A DNA stretch of 64,000 nucleotides from an uncultured Flavonifractor sp. (GTDB lineage Bacteria > Bacillota > Clostridia > Oscillospirales > Oscillospiraceae): positions 20,692-84,691 of the forward strand of contig CALWXT010000003.1 of assembly GCA_944385575.1 (NCBI GenBank). The letters are read 5' to 3'. This document shows positions 54,051 through 62,167 of the stretch, piece after piece (within the stretch, counting starts at the first letter, position 1; every line of letters begins with the position of its first letter). The notes beneath the pieces are model-generated. The model was not told the DNA's origin. It saw nothing but the letters and a program-made list of their open reading frames with translations, and ran no database searches. A program made the position numbers and the translations under genes.

Positions 54051-55698
54051 TCATTTGCAGCATCAGCCACATGGCGGGCTGATTGGTCTCCATCCACTCC
54101 GCTCCGTGCTCATCCAGGATGCCCTCCGCAGCTTTCCGCCAAGCGTCAAAGTATTCCTGGCCGGTGTCGGCGAGTAGCTTGAGCTGGGCCTCCGGCGCCA
54201 GCTCGTCCAATACCAGACGCATCAGATGCCCCTCCAGCCCCGTCTGGCCTCCGGCCAGGAATTGGGTAAAGATATAGCGCAGGGTTTCCTGTCCTCCATC
54301 CAACAGAGCCTGGTGCTCCTCCGGGTGGGCCGCCAGATAGGCTCCAGGAAAGGATGCGTCCGCAGGTGATGAGGCGATGGCCGCAAAGAGGGTCGCCGTA
54401 TGCTCAAGTGTGAGGGTGCGGTCAAAATAACCCTCAGGCAGCGGAGAATCTCCCGCACCATAGGCCTCGTTCCAGGAGGAAAGCCAGTCGTAGGGTGCGT
54501 CGTAGTAATCTCCGTCGATGACCAGATAGGTGTTGCCCATGTTCCCCACCTCATGCCTGGTTCCGTCGGTAAGCGTGAGGTAAAACCAAATGCTCTGCCC
54601 GTTCAGGCTCTCGGAGTTCCTGACCGGCTTCCCCCGACTGTGGCCGAGCAGCTCCACCACAGCTGGGATCTCATCCTCCGGGATCTGCCTGTACTGCTTG
54701 TCCTGATCCTGCGGCAGCACGACCAGTTCAACGGAGGCCACCTGCCCCGGTGTCAGGTTCTGAACCCACTTCAGCGCAGGGTCATCTACCGGGTCAGTGA
54801 GAAAACATACCGCCGCCGCGATGCAGGCCGCCACACCAGCAGCCACCAGCCAGAAGGCAGGTCGCTTATAGTTGAGCACCGCTTTCACCCTTCCCTTCAC
54901 GTTGCCCTCTCCGAAAGCCAGCGGGCAAGCCGCCAGCGTGCGGCGATCCGTGCTGCATCTCAGCAGCGCCAGCGAATAGTCCTTCCTTCCCTTCCCGTCC
55001 AAATGACGGACGGCTCGCTCATCGCAGGCCAGCTCCAGGTCCCGGCAGAACAGGAAATAAGCCAGCCACACCAGCGGGTGGAACCAGTAGACCGCCAGCA
55101 AGAGAAACCCCAGGGGCTTCCACCAGTGGTCCTTCCGGACCAGATGTGCCCGCTCGTGGGTCAGCACCGGCTCCAGCGCCTCCGGCGGCAGATCGGAAGG
55201 CACATAAATCCGTGGCCGCAACACCCCCAGGATAAAGGGCGTGTCCACCTGGTCGCACAGCCAGATATCTCCCTCCAGGCGGACGCCTTCCGCCACCCTC
55301 CGCCGCAGGCGCAGCGCGCTCACCAGCACATAACCGATCAGGAGGACGACACCGGCCAACCAGATCCAGCTCAGCACAGTCATCAACTCCGGACCCGCCG
55401 CTGCCGGGGCACTGTCTATTGCCTGCTGCTGGCCTGCCGGAGTCTGAGCCAACTCAGCCGTAAAGTCATATCCCTTTTCAGTAAAAACAGGCTGCGGTAC
55501 AGACAGCGTTCGGGGGATCAGGCTCAGGGCACTCTGGAACGAAACGGGCGTCGCCAGTCGCACTCCCACCAGCCCCCACAGTACGCAGCGTACCCACTTG
55601 GGGCCCCGGCACAGCAACAGCCGCAGCAGAAGCACCGCCAGAATGAGCCAGCCGGCAGCTATACTCATGGACAGGAGTTTCGCGAACAGGGTTTCCAT
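54034..55698 (-). CDS. BlaR1/MecR1-like M56 sensor metallopeptidase
   Basis: 554 residues from ATG 55698 with GGAGG upstream. Four membrane segments surround a cytoplasmic zinc-protease loop with H181ERAH185 and a later ELACDERA. After the last membrane segment lies a C-terminal sensor region of about 270 residues, but no penicillin-binding SxxK/SxN/KTG set is visible, so it probably does not sense beta-lactams. Paired with a BlaI-type repressor gene whose stop overlaps the blaR1 ribosome site region. Confidence 0.88.
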   Translation of the reverse strand: METLFAKLLSMSIAAGWLILAVLLLRLLLCRGPKWVRCVLWGLVGVRLATPVSFQSALSLIPRTLSVPQPVFTEKGYDFTAELAQTPAGQQQAIDSAPAAAGPELMTVLSWIWLAGVVLLIGYVLVSALRLRRRVAEGVRLEGDIWLCDQVDTPFILGVLRPRIYVPSDLPPEALEPVLTHERAHLVRKDHWWKPLGFLLLAVYWFHPLVWLAYFLFCRDLELACDERAVRHLDGKGRKDYSLALLRCSTDRRTLAACPLAFGEGNVKGRVKAVLNYKRPAFWLVAAGVAACIAAAVCFLTDPVDDPALKWVQNLTPGQVASVELVVLPQDQDKQYRQIPEDEIPAVVELLGHSRGKPVRNSESLNGQSIWFYLTLTDGTRHEVGNMGNTYLVIDGDYYDAPYDWLSSWNEAYGAGDSPLPEGYFDRTLTLEHTATLFAAIASSPADASFPGAYLAAHPEEHQALLDGGQETLRYIFTQFLAGGQTGLEGHLMRLVLDELAPEAQLKLLADTGQEYFDAWRKAAEGILDEHGAEWMETNQPAMWLMLQMSQAEP

Positions 55699-55700
55699 AT

Positions 55701-56066
55701 TCACCCCTCCTTCCCGTAAGCGTCGATCATCTTACGGATTTCCTCCACCTCGGAGCGGGACAGCTTTTTACGGGCGGTAAAAGCCGCCAGAAAGGCGGGC
55801 AGCGAGCCCCCAAAAGATTCCTCCACAAATTCCTCGCTTTGGCAGGCGTAAAACTCCTCCCGGGAGACCTTTGCCGTCACCATACTGTCCCTGGTCTCAA
55901 AAATCTCCCGGTCGCACAGCCGCTTCAATACCGTATAGGTGGTCGTCCGCTTCCATTGCAGTTTTTCCTGACACAGCTTCACCAGCTCTCCGGTGGTCAG
56001 CGGCGCATTGGCCCAAATCAGGTCCGCAAACCGCGCCTCCACTTCTCCCAGCCGAAAGTTCTTCAT
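55701..56066 (-). CDS. BlaI/MecI/CopY family repressor
   Basis: 121 residues, typical size. N-terminal winged helix (LTTGELVKLCQEKLQWKRTTTYTVLKRLCDRE) followed by a short dimerisation domain. It represses its own operon until cleaved through the paired M56 sensor. Two matching operators lie across its promoter. Confidence 0.93.
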   Translation of the reverse strand: MKNFRLGEVEARFADLIWANAPLTTGELVKLCQEKLQWKRTTTYTVLKRLCDREIFETRDSMVTAKVSREEFYACQSEEFVEESFGGSLPAFLAAFTARKKLSRSEVEEIRKMIDAYGKEG

Positions 56067-56081
56067 TACCTCACCTCCGTT

Positions 56082-56134
56082 TGTCTATATTTTGTAGACA
56101 TTTTTAGTCTATAAGAAGTAGACATCCTTGTCAA
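56082..56134 (-). promoter_or_regulatory. blaI promoter with two BlaI-type operators
   Basis: On the minus strand TTGACA (56134-56129) and TAGACT (56111-56106), spacer 17. Two inverted repeats of the same design occur: TGTCTA-N7-TAGACA (56082-56100) and GTCTA-N7-TAGAC (56107-56123), with centres 24 bp apart. One lies in the spacer/-10 and the other just downstream, as in known bla operators. Confidence 0.75.
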
Positions 56135-56145
56135 GGCAATTACGC

Positions 56146-56183
56146 AAAAAAGCCCCCGGCGGATATCCACCGGGGGCTTTTTT
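56146..56183. terminator. Terminator between MATE and blaI
   Basis: AGCCCCCGG and CCGGGGGCT with A- and T-runs on either side; it ends the MATE gene transcript. Confidence 0.88.
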
Positions 56184-57543
56184 AAAATCGAGGTCGGTAT
56201 TTATGATAGATAAAGAAGGACAGAGCAACGGTCAGAATATCCGCCACCGCCTGGGACCAGACGATCCCATACATGCCGAAAATGGCGTTCAGCAGGAACA
56301 GCATGGGGATATTGAACACCAGCCAGCGGGTCACGCCCAGGAACAGCGAGAACCGTCCCTTTCCAAAGGATTGGAACAGGTAGACGGTAAAGAAGCTCAA
56401 AAACATCAGCGGGGTGGCCAGCACACGGATGCGCAGAAACTGGGCGGCCATTTCCAGCGTCTGGGGGTCAGAAATAAACAGTCGGGTGAACTGGGCCGCA
56501 AACAGCTCATAGAGCACGACGCTGATGCCCGCAATCACCAGGCCCAGCGTCCGGGCCAGGCGGATGGTGTCTTCCATCCGCTGCTTATTCTGTGCTGCGC
56601 AGTTGTAGGCCACAAGGGGCAGCATGCCCTGACAGATGCCGATCCCCACATTCAGCGGAAATCGCTCCACCTTCAGGACGATGCCCACAGCCGCCAGAGC
56701 CAGATCTCCATAGGACACCATCAGTTTGTCAATGATGACATAGTCCATATCAAACAGGAAGGTGGCAATGGCTGACGGCACGCCTACGGCAAAGACCGCG
56801 ATCATATTCTCCTTTTGGGGCAGGCCTACCCTGGGGCTAAATGTAATAATGGAGCCCTTCCCCATCCGCAGCAGTACCGACAGGAAAAACAGGCAGGCAA
56901 CGCAGTTGGACAGACAGGTGGCGATGCCGGCACCCAGCACTTCCAGGCCGTCCGGCATCAGCACAAACATAAACAGAGGGTCCAAAGCGATATTTAATAC
57001 GCCGCCCAGAATGATGCCCAGCCCAGCCTCCCTGGAACGCCCGATGCTTCGGATCAGGTTGGCCAGCACATTGGAGAGCACCGTAGGGATTCCGCCGACA
57101 ACGATCACACACATGGCATACTGCCTGGTGTATGTATAGGTATTGGCGCCCGCGCCCAGCACATTCAGAATGGGCTCCATAAACAGCCCCATGCCTATGG
57201 CAAAAACAGCCGCGATCAGCGCGCCCAGATAGAGGGAAAAGGTACCGACCCGCCTGGCCTCATCCGGCTTATCCTGGCCCAGAAGCCTGGAGATCAGCGC
57301 GCCGCCTCCAATGCCGGCCAATCCCGCCAGGCAGAGCGTGATATTGAATACCGGTAGGATCAGCGAGGTGCTTGCCACCATGTAGGGATTGTTCGTCTGC
57401 CCCACATAGAAGGTATCCGCCATATTATAGATCAGGACGATCAGCTGGCTGGTCACAGCCGGCACTACCATGACCCGCAGTGCAGATGGGACGGGAAGGT
57501 TCTGGAATACGTCCTCCCGGGAGGCTGCTGTATTTTGCTTCAT
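56182..57543 (-). CDS. MATE family efflux transporter
   Basis: 453 residues from ATG 57543; longer frames run into the tRNA gene and its terminator. Twelve membrane segments in two homologous halves (LIVLIYNMADTFYVGQ; LALAAVGIVLKVERFPLNVG). MATE pumps expel cationic compounds with sodium or protons. The substrate is not predictable. Confidence 0.93.
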   Translation of the reverse strand: MKQNTAASREDVFQNLPVPSALRVMVVPAVTSQLIVLIYNMADTFYVGQTNNPYMVASTSLILPVFNITLCLAGLAGIGGGALISRLLGQDKPDEARRVGTFSLYLGALIAAVFAIGMGLFMEPILNVLGAGANTYTYTRQYAMCVIVVGGIPTVLSNVLANLIRSIGRSREAGLGIILGGVLNIALDPLFMFVLMPDGLEVLGAGIATCLSNCVACLFFLSVLLRMGKGSIITFSPRVGLPQKENMIAVFAVGVPSAIATFLFDMDYVIIDKLMVSYGDLALAAVGIVLKVERFPLNVGIGICQGMLPLVAYNCAAQNKQRMEDTIRLARTLGLVIAGISVVLYELFAAQFTRLFISDPQTLEMAAQFLRIRVLATPLMFLSFFTVYLFQSFGKGRFSLFLGVTRWLVFNIPMLFLLNAIFGMYGIVWSQAVADILTVALSFFIYHKYRPRF

Positions 57544-57564
57544 GCTCCTCACCCTTTGCATAGC

Positions 57565-57600
57565 AAAAATTCCCGAAAACCTAAGTTTTCGGGAATTTTT
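57565..57600 (-). terminator. Terminator of tRNA-Thr
   Basis: AAAAATTCCCGAAAAC and GTTTTCGGGAATTTTT form a 16-bp stem around a 4-base loop, directly 3' of the tRNA. Confidence 0.88.
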
Positions 57601-57674
57601 GGAGCTAGTGGTGGGAATCGAACCCACGGCCTGCTCATTACGAGTGAGCTGCTCTACCTCTGAGCCACACTAGC
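57600..57674 (-). tRNA. tRNA-Thr (anticodon CGT)
   Basis: A full cloverleaf on the minus strand: acceptor GCTAGTG with CACTAGC, a D arm with GGCTCAGAGGTAGAGC, an anticodon loop CTCGTAA, and a T arm GTGGGTTCGATTCCCAC. The TCCA 3' end is encoded at 57603-57600. Confidence 0.93.
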
Positions 57675-57756
57675 AATTTTCCTGCGCCCGGTTTGAGCGC
57701 AGATAATATATTACTATACTTGCGTCCGCTTGTCAATCTTTTCATACCAAAACAAA

Positions 57757-57785
57757 GGAGGATCGAAGCCTGGCTCCGCTCCTCC
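57757..57785 (-). terminator. Hairpin after the small basic protein gene
   Basis: GGAGG-atcg-aaGCC pairs with GGC-tccg-CTCC; on the minus strand TTTGTTTT follows. Confidence 0.55.
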
Positions 57786-57794
57786 TCTGTCCGG

Positions 57795-57932
57795 TCAGGC
57801 GCGCTCGTTCTTGTTGCGCTTATCCTTGACCTGGTTCTTCTTGTTTTCCATCTGGGTGCCCTGGGGGTCCGTCTGGGGCGCAGGATTCTGGTTTCTGGAC
57901 TTCATGTTCTGTCCGTTACCCTGGTTCTGCAT
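57795..57932 (-). CDS. Small hydrophilic protein, unknown function
   Basis: 45 residues from ATG 57932, with GAGGTGA upstream. Very rich in Asn, Gln, Lys and Arg ([20 protein letters not shown], then a highly charged end). No hydrophobic core. It resembles the general style of small spore or RNA-associated basic proteins, but no family is recognised. It has its own hairpin terminator. A longer upstream frame (to 58016) has no ribosome site. Confidence 0.6.
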   Translation of the reverse strand: MQNQGNGQNMKSRNQNPAPQTDPQGTQMENKKNQVKDKRNKNERA

Positions 57933-58072
57933 GGCACTCACCTCGCTTTCACCGATCTCATTCTGCCCCAGAATCTGCGAATTATACGGAAAATTTTTCT
58001 TTTGCGGGGATACCATATCCTGCGCTTTTATGGTATAATTCCATCAAATCCATACAAGGGAGGCAAACTGCC

Positions 58073-58528
58073 ATGAGATGCCCCTACTGTGCCCATCCTG
58101 AGAGCAAGGTAGTCGATTCCCGCCCGTCGGATGAAGGCGCCAGCATCCGCCGCCGGAGGGAGTGCCTGGAGTGCCACAAGCGGTTCACCACCTATGAGAC
58201 GATGGAAAGCCTGCCTCTCATGGTCATTAAAAAGGACGGCAGCCGCCAGAGTTTTGACAAGAGCAAGCTGCTCAACGGTATGATCCGGGCCTGTGAAAAA
58301 CGGCCTGTCTCCTTCAATACGCTGGAGACCATTGCCAACGAGATCGAGCAGACCCTGCAGAACGATATGGACCGTGAGATCCCCTCCGCAAAGATCGGCG
58401 AACTGGTGATGGATCGACTGAAGGGCGTGGACGAGGTGGCCTACGTCCGCTTCGCCTCCGTCTACCGCCAATTCAAGGATATCAGTACCTTTATGGCGGA
58501 GCTCAATAAGCTTCTGGCAGAAAAATAA
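58073..58528 (+). CDS. nrdR: Transcriptional repressor NrdR
   Basis: 151 residues. An N-terminal zinc ribbon with C3, C6, C31 and C34, then an ATP-cone domain ([18 protein letters not shown]). It represses ribonucleotide reductase genes when dATP binds. A TATAAT at 58034-58039 precedes it, and 58010-58023 (ATACCATATCCTGC) resembles an NrdR box at most positions, so autoregulation is possible. Confidence 0.97.
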   Translation: MRCPYCAHPESKVVDSRPSDEGASIRRRRECLECHKRFTTYETMESLPLMVIKKDGSRQSFDKSKLLNGMIRACEKRPVSFNTLETIANEIEQTLQNDMDREIPSAKIGELVMDRLKGVDEVAYVRFASVYRQFKDISTFMAELNKLLAEK

Positions 58529-58532
58529 AGAA

Positions 58533-58564
58533 AAAGAACGCCTGTCAGCCGACAGGCGTTCTTT
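58533..58564. terminator. Bidirectional terminator between nrdR and rplT
   Basis: AAAGAACGCCTGTC pairs with GACAGGCGTTCTTT around a 4-base loop, with A- and T-rich flanks. Confidence 0.9.
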
Positions 58565-58577
58565 TATTTGCTTTGGC

Positions 58578-58934
58578 TCAGGCCAGCTGGGCCTTGGCCA
58601 TCTCGGTCAGGGCGGTGAAAGCGGCCTTGTCGTTCACGGCCAGCTCAGCCAGCATCTTGCGGTTGATCTCCACGCCGGCCTTCTTCAGACCGTTCATGAA
58701 GGTGGAGTAGTTCATGCCGTTGCTCTTGCAGGCGGCGGAAATGCGGGTGATCCACAGCTGACGGAAGTCACGCTTCTTCAGCCGGCGGCCGGTGTAAGCG
58801 TAGGTCAGGGACTTCATGACCTGCTCGTTGGCCATCTTGAAGTGCTTGCTCTTGGCACCCCAGTAGCCCTTGGCCAGCTTCAGGATCTTATTTCTTCTCT
58901 TGCGCGTCATCATCGCGCCTTTCACTCTAGCCAT
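58578..58934 (-). CDS. rplT: Ribosomal protein L20
   Basis: 118 residues, normal length. Begins [26 protein letters not shown]. Binds 23S rRNA and in Bacillus represses its own operon through the leader. Last gene of infC-rpmI-rplT, 40 bases after rpmI. Confidence 0.98.
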   Translation of the reverse strand: MARVKGAMMTRKRRNKILKLAKGYWGAKSKHFKMANEQVMKSLTYAYTGRRLKKRDFRQLWITRISAACKSNGMNYSTFMNGLKKAGVEINRKMLAELAVNDKAAFTALTEMAKAQLA

Positions 58935-58974
58935 TGTAAAAAGCCTCCTATTTTAAGGTAAAATCGTTCTTATC

Positions 58975-59178
58975 TTATTTGTAGGGGATCAAGCGCTTGA
59001 TGGCGGGCTCGTTGGTCTTGTCCGCGTAAGCGCCGGCGCGGAGGCCTCTCTTGCGCTTGGTGTCCTTGCCGTGGCCGTTGAGCAGGTGGGACTTGAAAGC
59101 ATGGGCGCGCTTGACCTTGCCGGACTTGGTCAGGCTGAATCTCTTCTTCGCGCCGGAGTGAGTCTTCAGTTTAGGCAT
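58975..59178 (-). CDS. rpmI: Ribosomal protein L35
   Basis: 67 residues, usual length. [20 protein letters not shown] is the family opening. Large-subunit protein. Lies 45 bases after infC. Confidence 0.98.
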   Translation of the reverse strand: MPKLKTHSGAKKRFSLTKSGKVKRAHAFKSHLLNGHGKDTKRKRGLRAGAYADKTNEPAIKRLIPYK

Positions 59179-59223
59179 GGTGGTTTACTCCTTTTCTGTT
59201 CAATTCGAGCGTGGGAAATTCAA

Positions 59224-59757
59224 TCAGGACTTTTTGCCTTCCTTGGCAACCTTGGGAGAGAGGAAAATGGACATGTGCCGTCCGTCCAGCTTGGGGTCCT
59301 TATCCAACGCGGCCACCTCGCTGCACTGCTCGGCAAATTTGAGCAGCAGATCCTTGCCGATATCGGTGTGTGCCATCTCACGGCCGCGGAAGCGGACGGT
59401 AACCTTCACCCGATTGCCCTCGGCCAGGAACTTCTGGGCGTTGCGGAGCTTCACGTTGAAGTCGTTCACGTCAATGCTCGGAGACATGCGGACTTCCTTG
59501 ATCTCCACTACATGCTGATTCTTCCGCGCTTCCTTCTCCCGTTTGGTCTGCTCAAACTTGTACTTGCCGTAATCCATGAGCTTGCATACGGGGGGATTGG
59601 CGGTGGGAGAAATCTTGACCAGGTCCAGGTTCTGCTCCTCCGCGCGTTCCAGCGCCTCGCGGGCAGACATGATCCCCAGCTGCTCTCCCGTTTCTGAGAC
59701 CAGTCGGACTTCCTTGTCGCGGATCTCCTCGTTGATCTGATGACCCTGTTTGCTGAT
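59224..59757 (-). CDS. infC: Translation initiation factor IF-3 (non-AUG start)
   Basis: 177 residues when started at ATC 59757-59755. No ATG or GTG precedes the conserved ISKQGHQINEEIRDKEVRLV opening at a usable distance, and TGGAGGTG lies 9 bases upstream of ATC. IF-3 genes classically use AUU, AUC or AUA, which lets IF-3 reject its own start and regulate itself. The N-domain and C-domain (VKVTVRFRGREMAHTDIG) are complete. First gene of the operon with rpmI and rplT. Confidence 0.95.
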   Translation of the reverse strand: MSKQGHQINEEIRDKEVRLVSETGEQLGIMSAREALERAEEQNLDLVKISPTANPPVCKLMDYGKYKFEQTKREKEARKNQHVVEIKEVRMSPSIDVNDFNVKLRNAQKFLAEGNRVKVTVRFRGREMAHTDIGKDLLLKFAEQCSEVAALDKDPKLDGRHMSIFLSPKVAKEGKKS

Positions 59758-59786
59758 ACGAAAGCACCTCCATTTCACATTCGCGC

Positions 59787-59926
59787 AAAAAAACACGGCT
59801 ACCGTTTCGGTACCCGCGCCACACAATACACACACGCCTCCGCTGAGAAGCGTCTGTGAAACCGGATTGACCTCTTTGCCTGTGGCGGGAGGTGAGGACG
59901 GGGGTACCGATCCTGCTTTGTTTTGC
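59787..59926 (-). ncRNA. infC leader attenuator (L20-leader-like)
   Basis: A leader of about 170 bases precedes infC. Near its end, on the minus strand, CGG-G-TACCG and CGGTA-G-CCG form a hairpin (59796-59816) followed by TGTTTTTTT, an intrinsic terminator about 30 bases before the start. Earlier in the leader CGGTACCC (59909-59902) is exactly complementary to GGGTACCG (59815-59808) in the 5' arm of that terminator, so an antiterminator can form. This matches the logic of the Bacillus L20 leader. Confidence 0.72.
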
Positions 59927-59932
59927 TCTGAT

Positions 59933-59961
59933 AGTATAGCAAACCTCCCACCCATTGTCAA
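59933..59961 (-). promoter_or_regulatory. Promoter of infC-rpmI-rplT
   Basis: On the minus strand TTGACA (59961-59956) and TATACT (59938-59933), spacer 17. Confidence 0.8.
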
Positions 59962-60036
59962 GAGAAAAATCTTCTCTGCTTTTCTACTTCCTTTTTGTGC
60001 AGAAATGTGGCAAACTAGTGGAGAGGAGGGAATGAA

Positions 60037-61974
60037 ATGCGGCACCCTGTTTTAAAACGACTGACTGTATTCTGTCTCACGCTTTGTCTGCTGGCCGCCG
60101 GGCTACTCATCCCGGCATCCGCCACTCCCCCGGAGCCCGTCAATACCAGCACCATTCTCTTTACCCATGACACCCATGACCACTTCCTCCCCATGCCGGA
60201 TGAAAACGGCGGAGAGTATGGCGGGTATACCCGCCTGGCCACCCTGCTGAAGCAGGAACGCGCTGAGCATCCCGACGCACTCACGCTGGACGCCGGTGAT
60301 TTTTCCATGGGCAGTCTGTTCCAGACCATCTACACCTCTCACGCTCCCGAACTGCAGGCACTGGGGGCCATGGGGTACGATGTCACCACCCTGGGCAACC
60401 ATGAGTTTGATTACCGTGCCAAGGGTCTGGCGGACATGCTTCATGCCGCCGTTGACAGCGGCGCTCCCCTGCCCGCCATCGTCCAGGCCAACTACAAGCC
60501 CCCGGAATCAGATACCGCTACCCGGGAAGCCTGGGAACGGTACGGGATTCAGGACTACGTAATCATTGAGCGGGGTGGCATCAACTACGGTATTTTCGGT
60601 GTGATGGGCGAGGAAGCCGACAGCAACGCCCCCATGTCCGGCATGGAATTCGAGCCCACCGCAGAGGCTGCCAAGCGTACAGTGGCCGCCATCCAGGCGG
60701 AGCTGGCTGACAGCTCCAATCCTACCTTTATTATTTGCCTGTCCCACAGCGGCACCGACGGCAAGGGCAAGGGCGAGGACTACGAGCTGGCCAAACAGGT
60801 AGATGGCATCGACCTGATTATCTCCGGCCACACCCATACTACGCTGACCGAGCCCATCCAGGTCAAGGACACACTCATCGTTTCCGCCGGTGAGTACACC
60901 ACTTACCTGGGGTCCCTTACGATCACCTGGAACGAGAAGGGCGAAAAGCTGAGCTGGGACTATCAGCTGCTTCCTGTGGATCAGACCGTGGAGGACGATC
61001 CCGGCATGGTGCAGCTGACCAACGGCTTCCAGCCCCTGGTGGAGAGCGAATACCTGGATCAGTACGACATGAAATTCGATCAGGTACTGGCCACCACCGA
61101 TTTTGCTTTCACACCGATCGGACAATTCGCCGCGGAACAGAAGGAAGACACCCTGGGCAACCTGATCGCCGATTCCTACATATACGCGGTCCAGCAGGCG
61201 GAAGGTGAAAATTATATCCCCGTGGATTTTGCCGTTGTGGCCTCCGGCGTGATACGCGGCTCCTTTGCCGCCGGTGAGATCACCACCTCTGACGCGTTCA
61301 ACGTCTCATCACTGGGCTCCGGTGCCGACGGTACCCCCGGTTATCCGCTCATCTCTGTCTGGATCACCGGCAAAGAGCTGAAGGACGCCTTTGAGGTGGA
61401 CGCCTCCGTCACCCCCATTATGTCCGCCGCGCAGCTCTACGGCTCCGGCATGACCTGGACCTGGAACCCTCACAGGATCATTTTCAATAAGGTGACGGAT
61501 TGCGCTCAGGTTCTACCTGACGGCACTACTGTACCGCTGGAAAACGACAAGCTCTATCGGGTCGTCACCGGACTTTACTCGGGACAGATGCTGGGCACGG
61601 TAAACGACCAATCTTTCGGCATCCTCACCATTACCCCCAAAGATGCCGAAGGCAATGTCATCACCAGCTTTGAGGACCATATCATTTACAACCCCGACGG
61701 AAGCGAGGTCAAGGAGTGGTATGCCCTGGCCTCTTATCTCCAGTCCATGGGAACTGTGGACAGCCGCTACGCCTCCCCAGAGGGGCGCAAAACGGCCGAC
61801 CTCTCCTGGAATCCCATCCACCTGCTGAAAGGGCTGAACCTTATCGGTGCCCTGGTCTTGCTGGTTCTTTTGGTTTTGATCCTGCTGGTCGTTTTCATCA
61901 TCTACCGCATCGCCACCCGCTCCCGCCGACGCGGACGGCGCCGCGGAAGCGGCTATCGTCCCTACCGCGGATAA
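60037..61974 (+). CDS. Membrane-anchored 5'-nucleotidase/metallophosphatase
   Basis: 645 residues. Signal peptide (CLLAAGLLIPASA), then a calcineurin-type metal site in order: THDTHDH, DAGDF, GNHEFD, CLSHSG and GHTHT, all intact, followed by the 5'-nucleotidase C-terminal substrate-binding domain. A C-terminal membrane segment (about 600-622) and an Arg-rich tail (SRRRGRRRGSG) hold it to the outside of the membrane. It probably hydrolyses nucleotides or UDP-sugars for salvage. Divergent from infC; ends at a strong terminator. Confidence 0.92.
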   Translation: MRHPVLKRLTVFCLTLCLLAAGLLIPASATPPEPVNTSTILFTHDTHDHFLPMPDENGGEYGGYTRLATLLKQERAEHPDALTLDAGDFSMGSLFQTIYTSHAPELQALGAMGYDVTTLGNHEFDYRAKGLADMLHAAVDSGAPLPAIVQANYKPPESDTATREAWERYGIQDYVIIERGGINYGIFGVMGEEADSNAPMSGMEFEPTAEAAKRTVAAIQAELADSSNPTFIICLSHSGTDGKGKGEDYELAKQVDGIDLIISGHTHTTLTEPIQVKDTLIVSAGEYTTYLGSLTITWNEKGEKLSWDYQLLPVDQTVEDDPGMVQLTNGFQPLVESEYLDQYDMKFDQVLATTDFAFTPIGQFAAEQKEDTLGNLIADSYIYAVQQAEGENYIPVDFAVVASGVIRGSFAAGEITTSDAFNVSSLGSGADGTPGYPLISVWITGKELKDAFEVDASVTPIMSAAQLYGSGMTWTWNPHRIIFNKVTDCAQVLPDGTTVPLENDKLYRVVTGLYSGQMLGTVNDQSFGILTITPKDAEGNVITSFEDHIIYNPDGSEVKEWYALASYLQSMGTVDSRYASPEGRKTADLSWNPIHLLKGLNLIGALVLLVLLVLILLVVFIIYRIATRSRRRGRRRGSGYRPYRG

Positions 61975-61981
61975 CAGCACG

Positions 61982-62028
61982 AAAACCGTGTACACAGGCA
62001 GTATTCCCTGTGTACACGGTTTTTTTCT
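61982..62028 (+). terminator. Terminator after the 5'-nucleotidase
   Basis: AAAACCGTGTACACAGG pairs with CCTGTGTACACGGTTTT, then further Ts. Confidence 0.92.
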
Positions 62029-62114
62029 TCCATTTTGGGCAAACTGTCTGTACTTCCCTTCTTGTATTCTTTTTATTTTAAATATAATTTTGAATATTAT
62101 ATTTAGATATGTTA

Positions 62115-62144
62115 TTGATTTTGTATCAGCGTTTATGTTATACT
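62115..62144 (+). promoter_or_regulatory. Promoter of the hemolysin III family gene
   Basis: TTGATT (62115-62120) and TATACT (62139-62144), spacer 18, within an AT-rich stretch (62040-62150). Confidence 0.65.
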
Positions 62145-62167
62145 GTGATCAAGGTAAGGTGATAACC

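Noticed and set aside
57693-58076. 127-codon hydrophobic open frame on the plus strand before nrdR
   Set aside because: It lacks a ribosome site, spans a hairpin and is antisense to the better supported 45-residue gene.
59758-60045. N-terminal extension of infC to an upstream ATG
   Set aside because: It would translate the leader with its terminator and promoter; the extra residues do not resemble IF-3.
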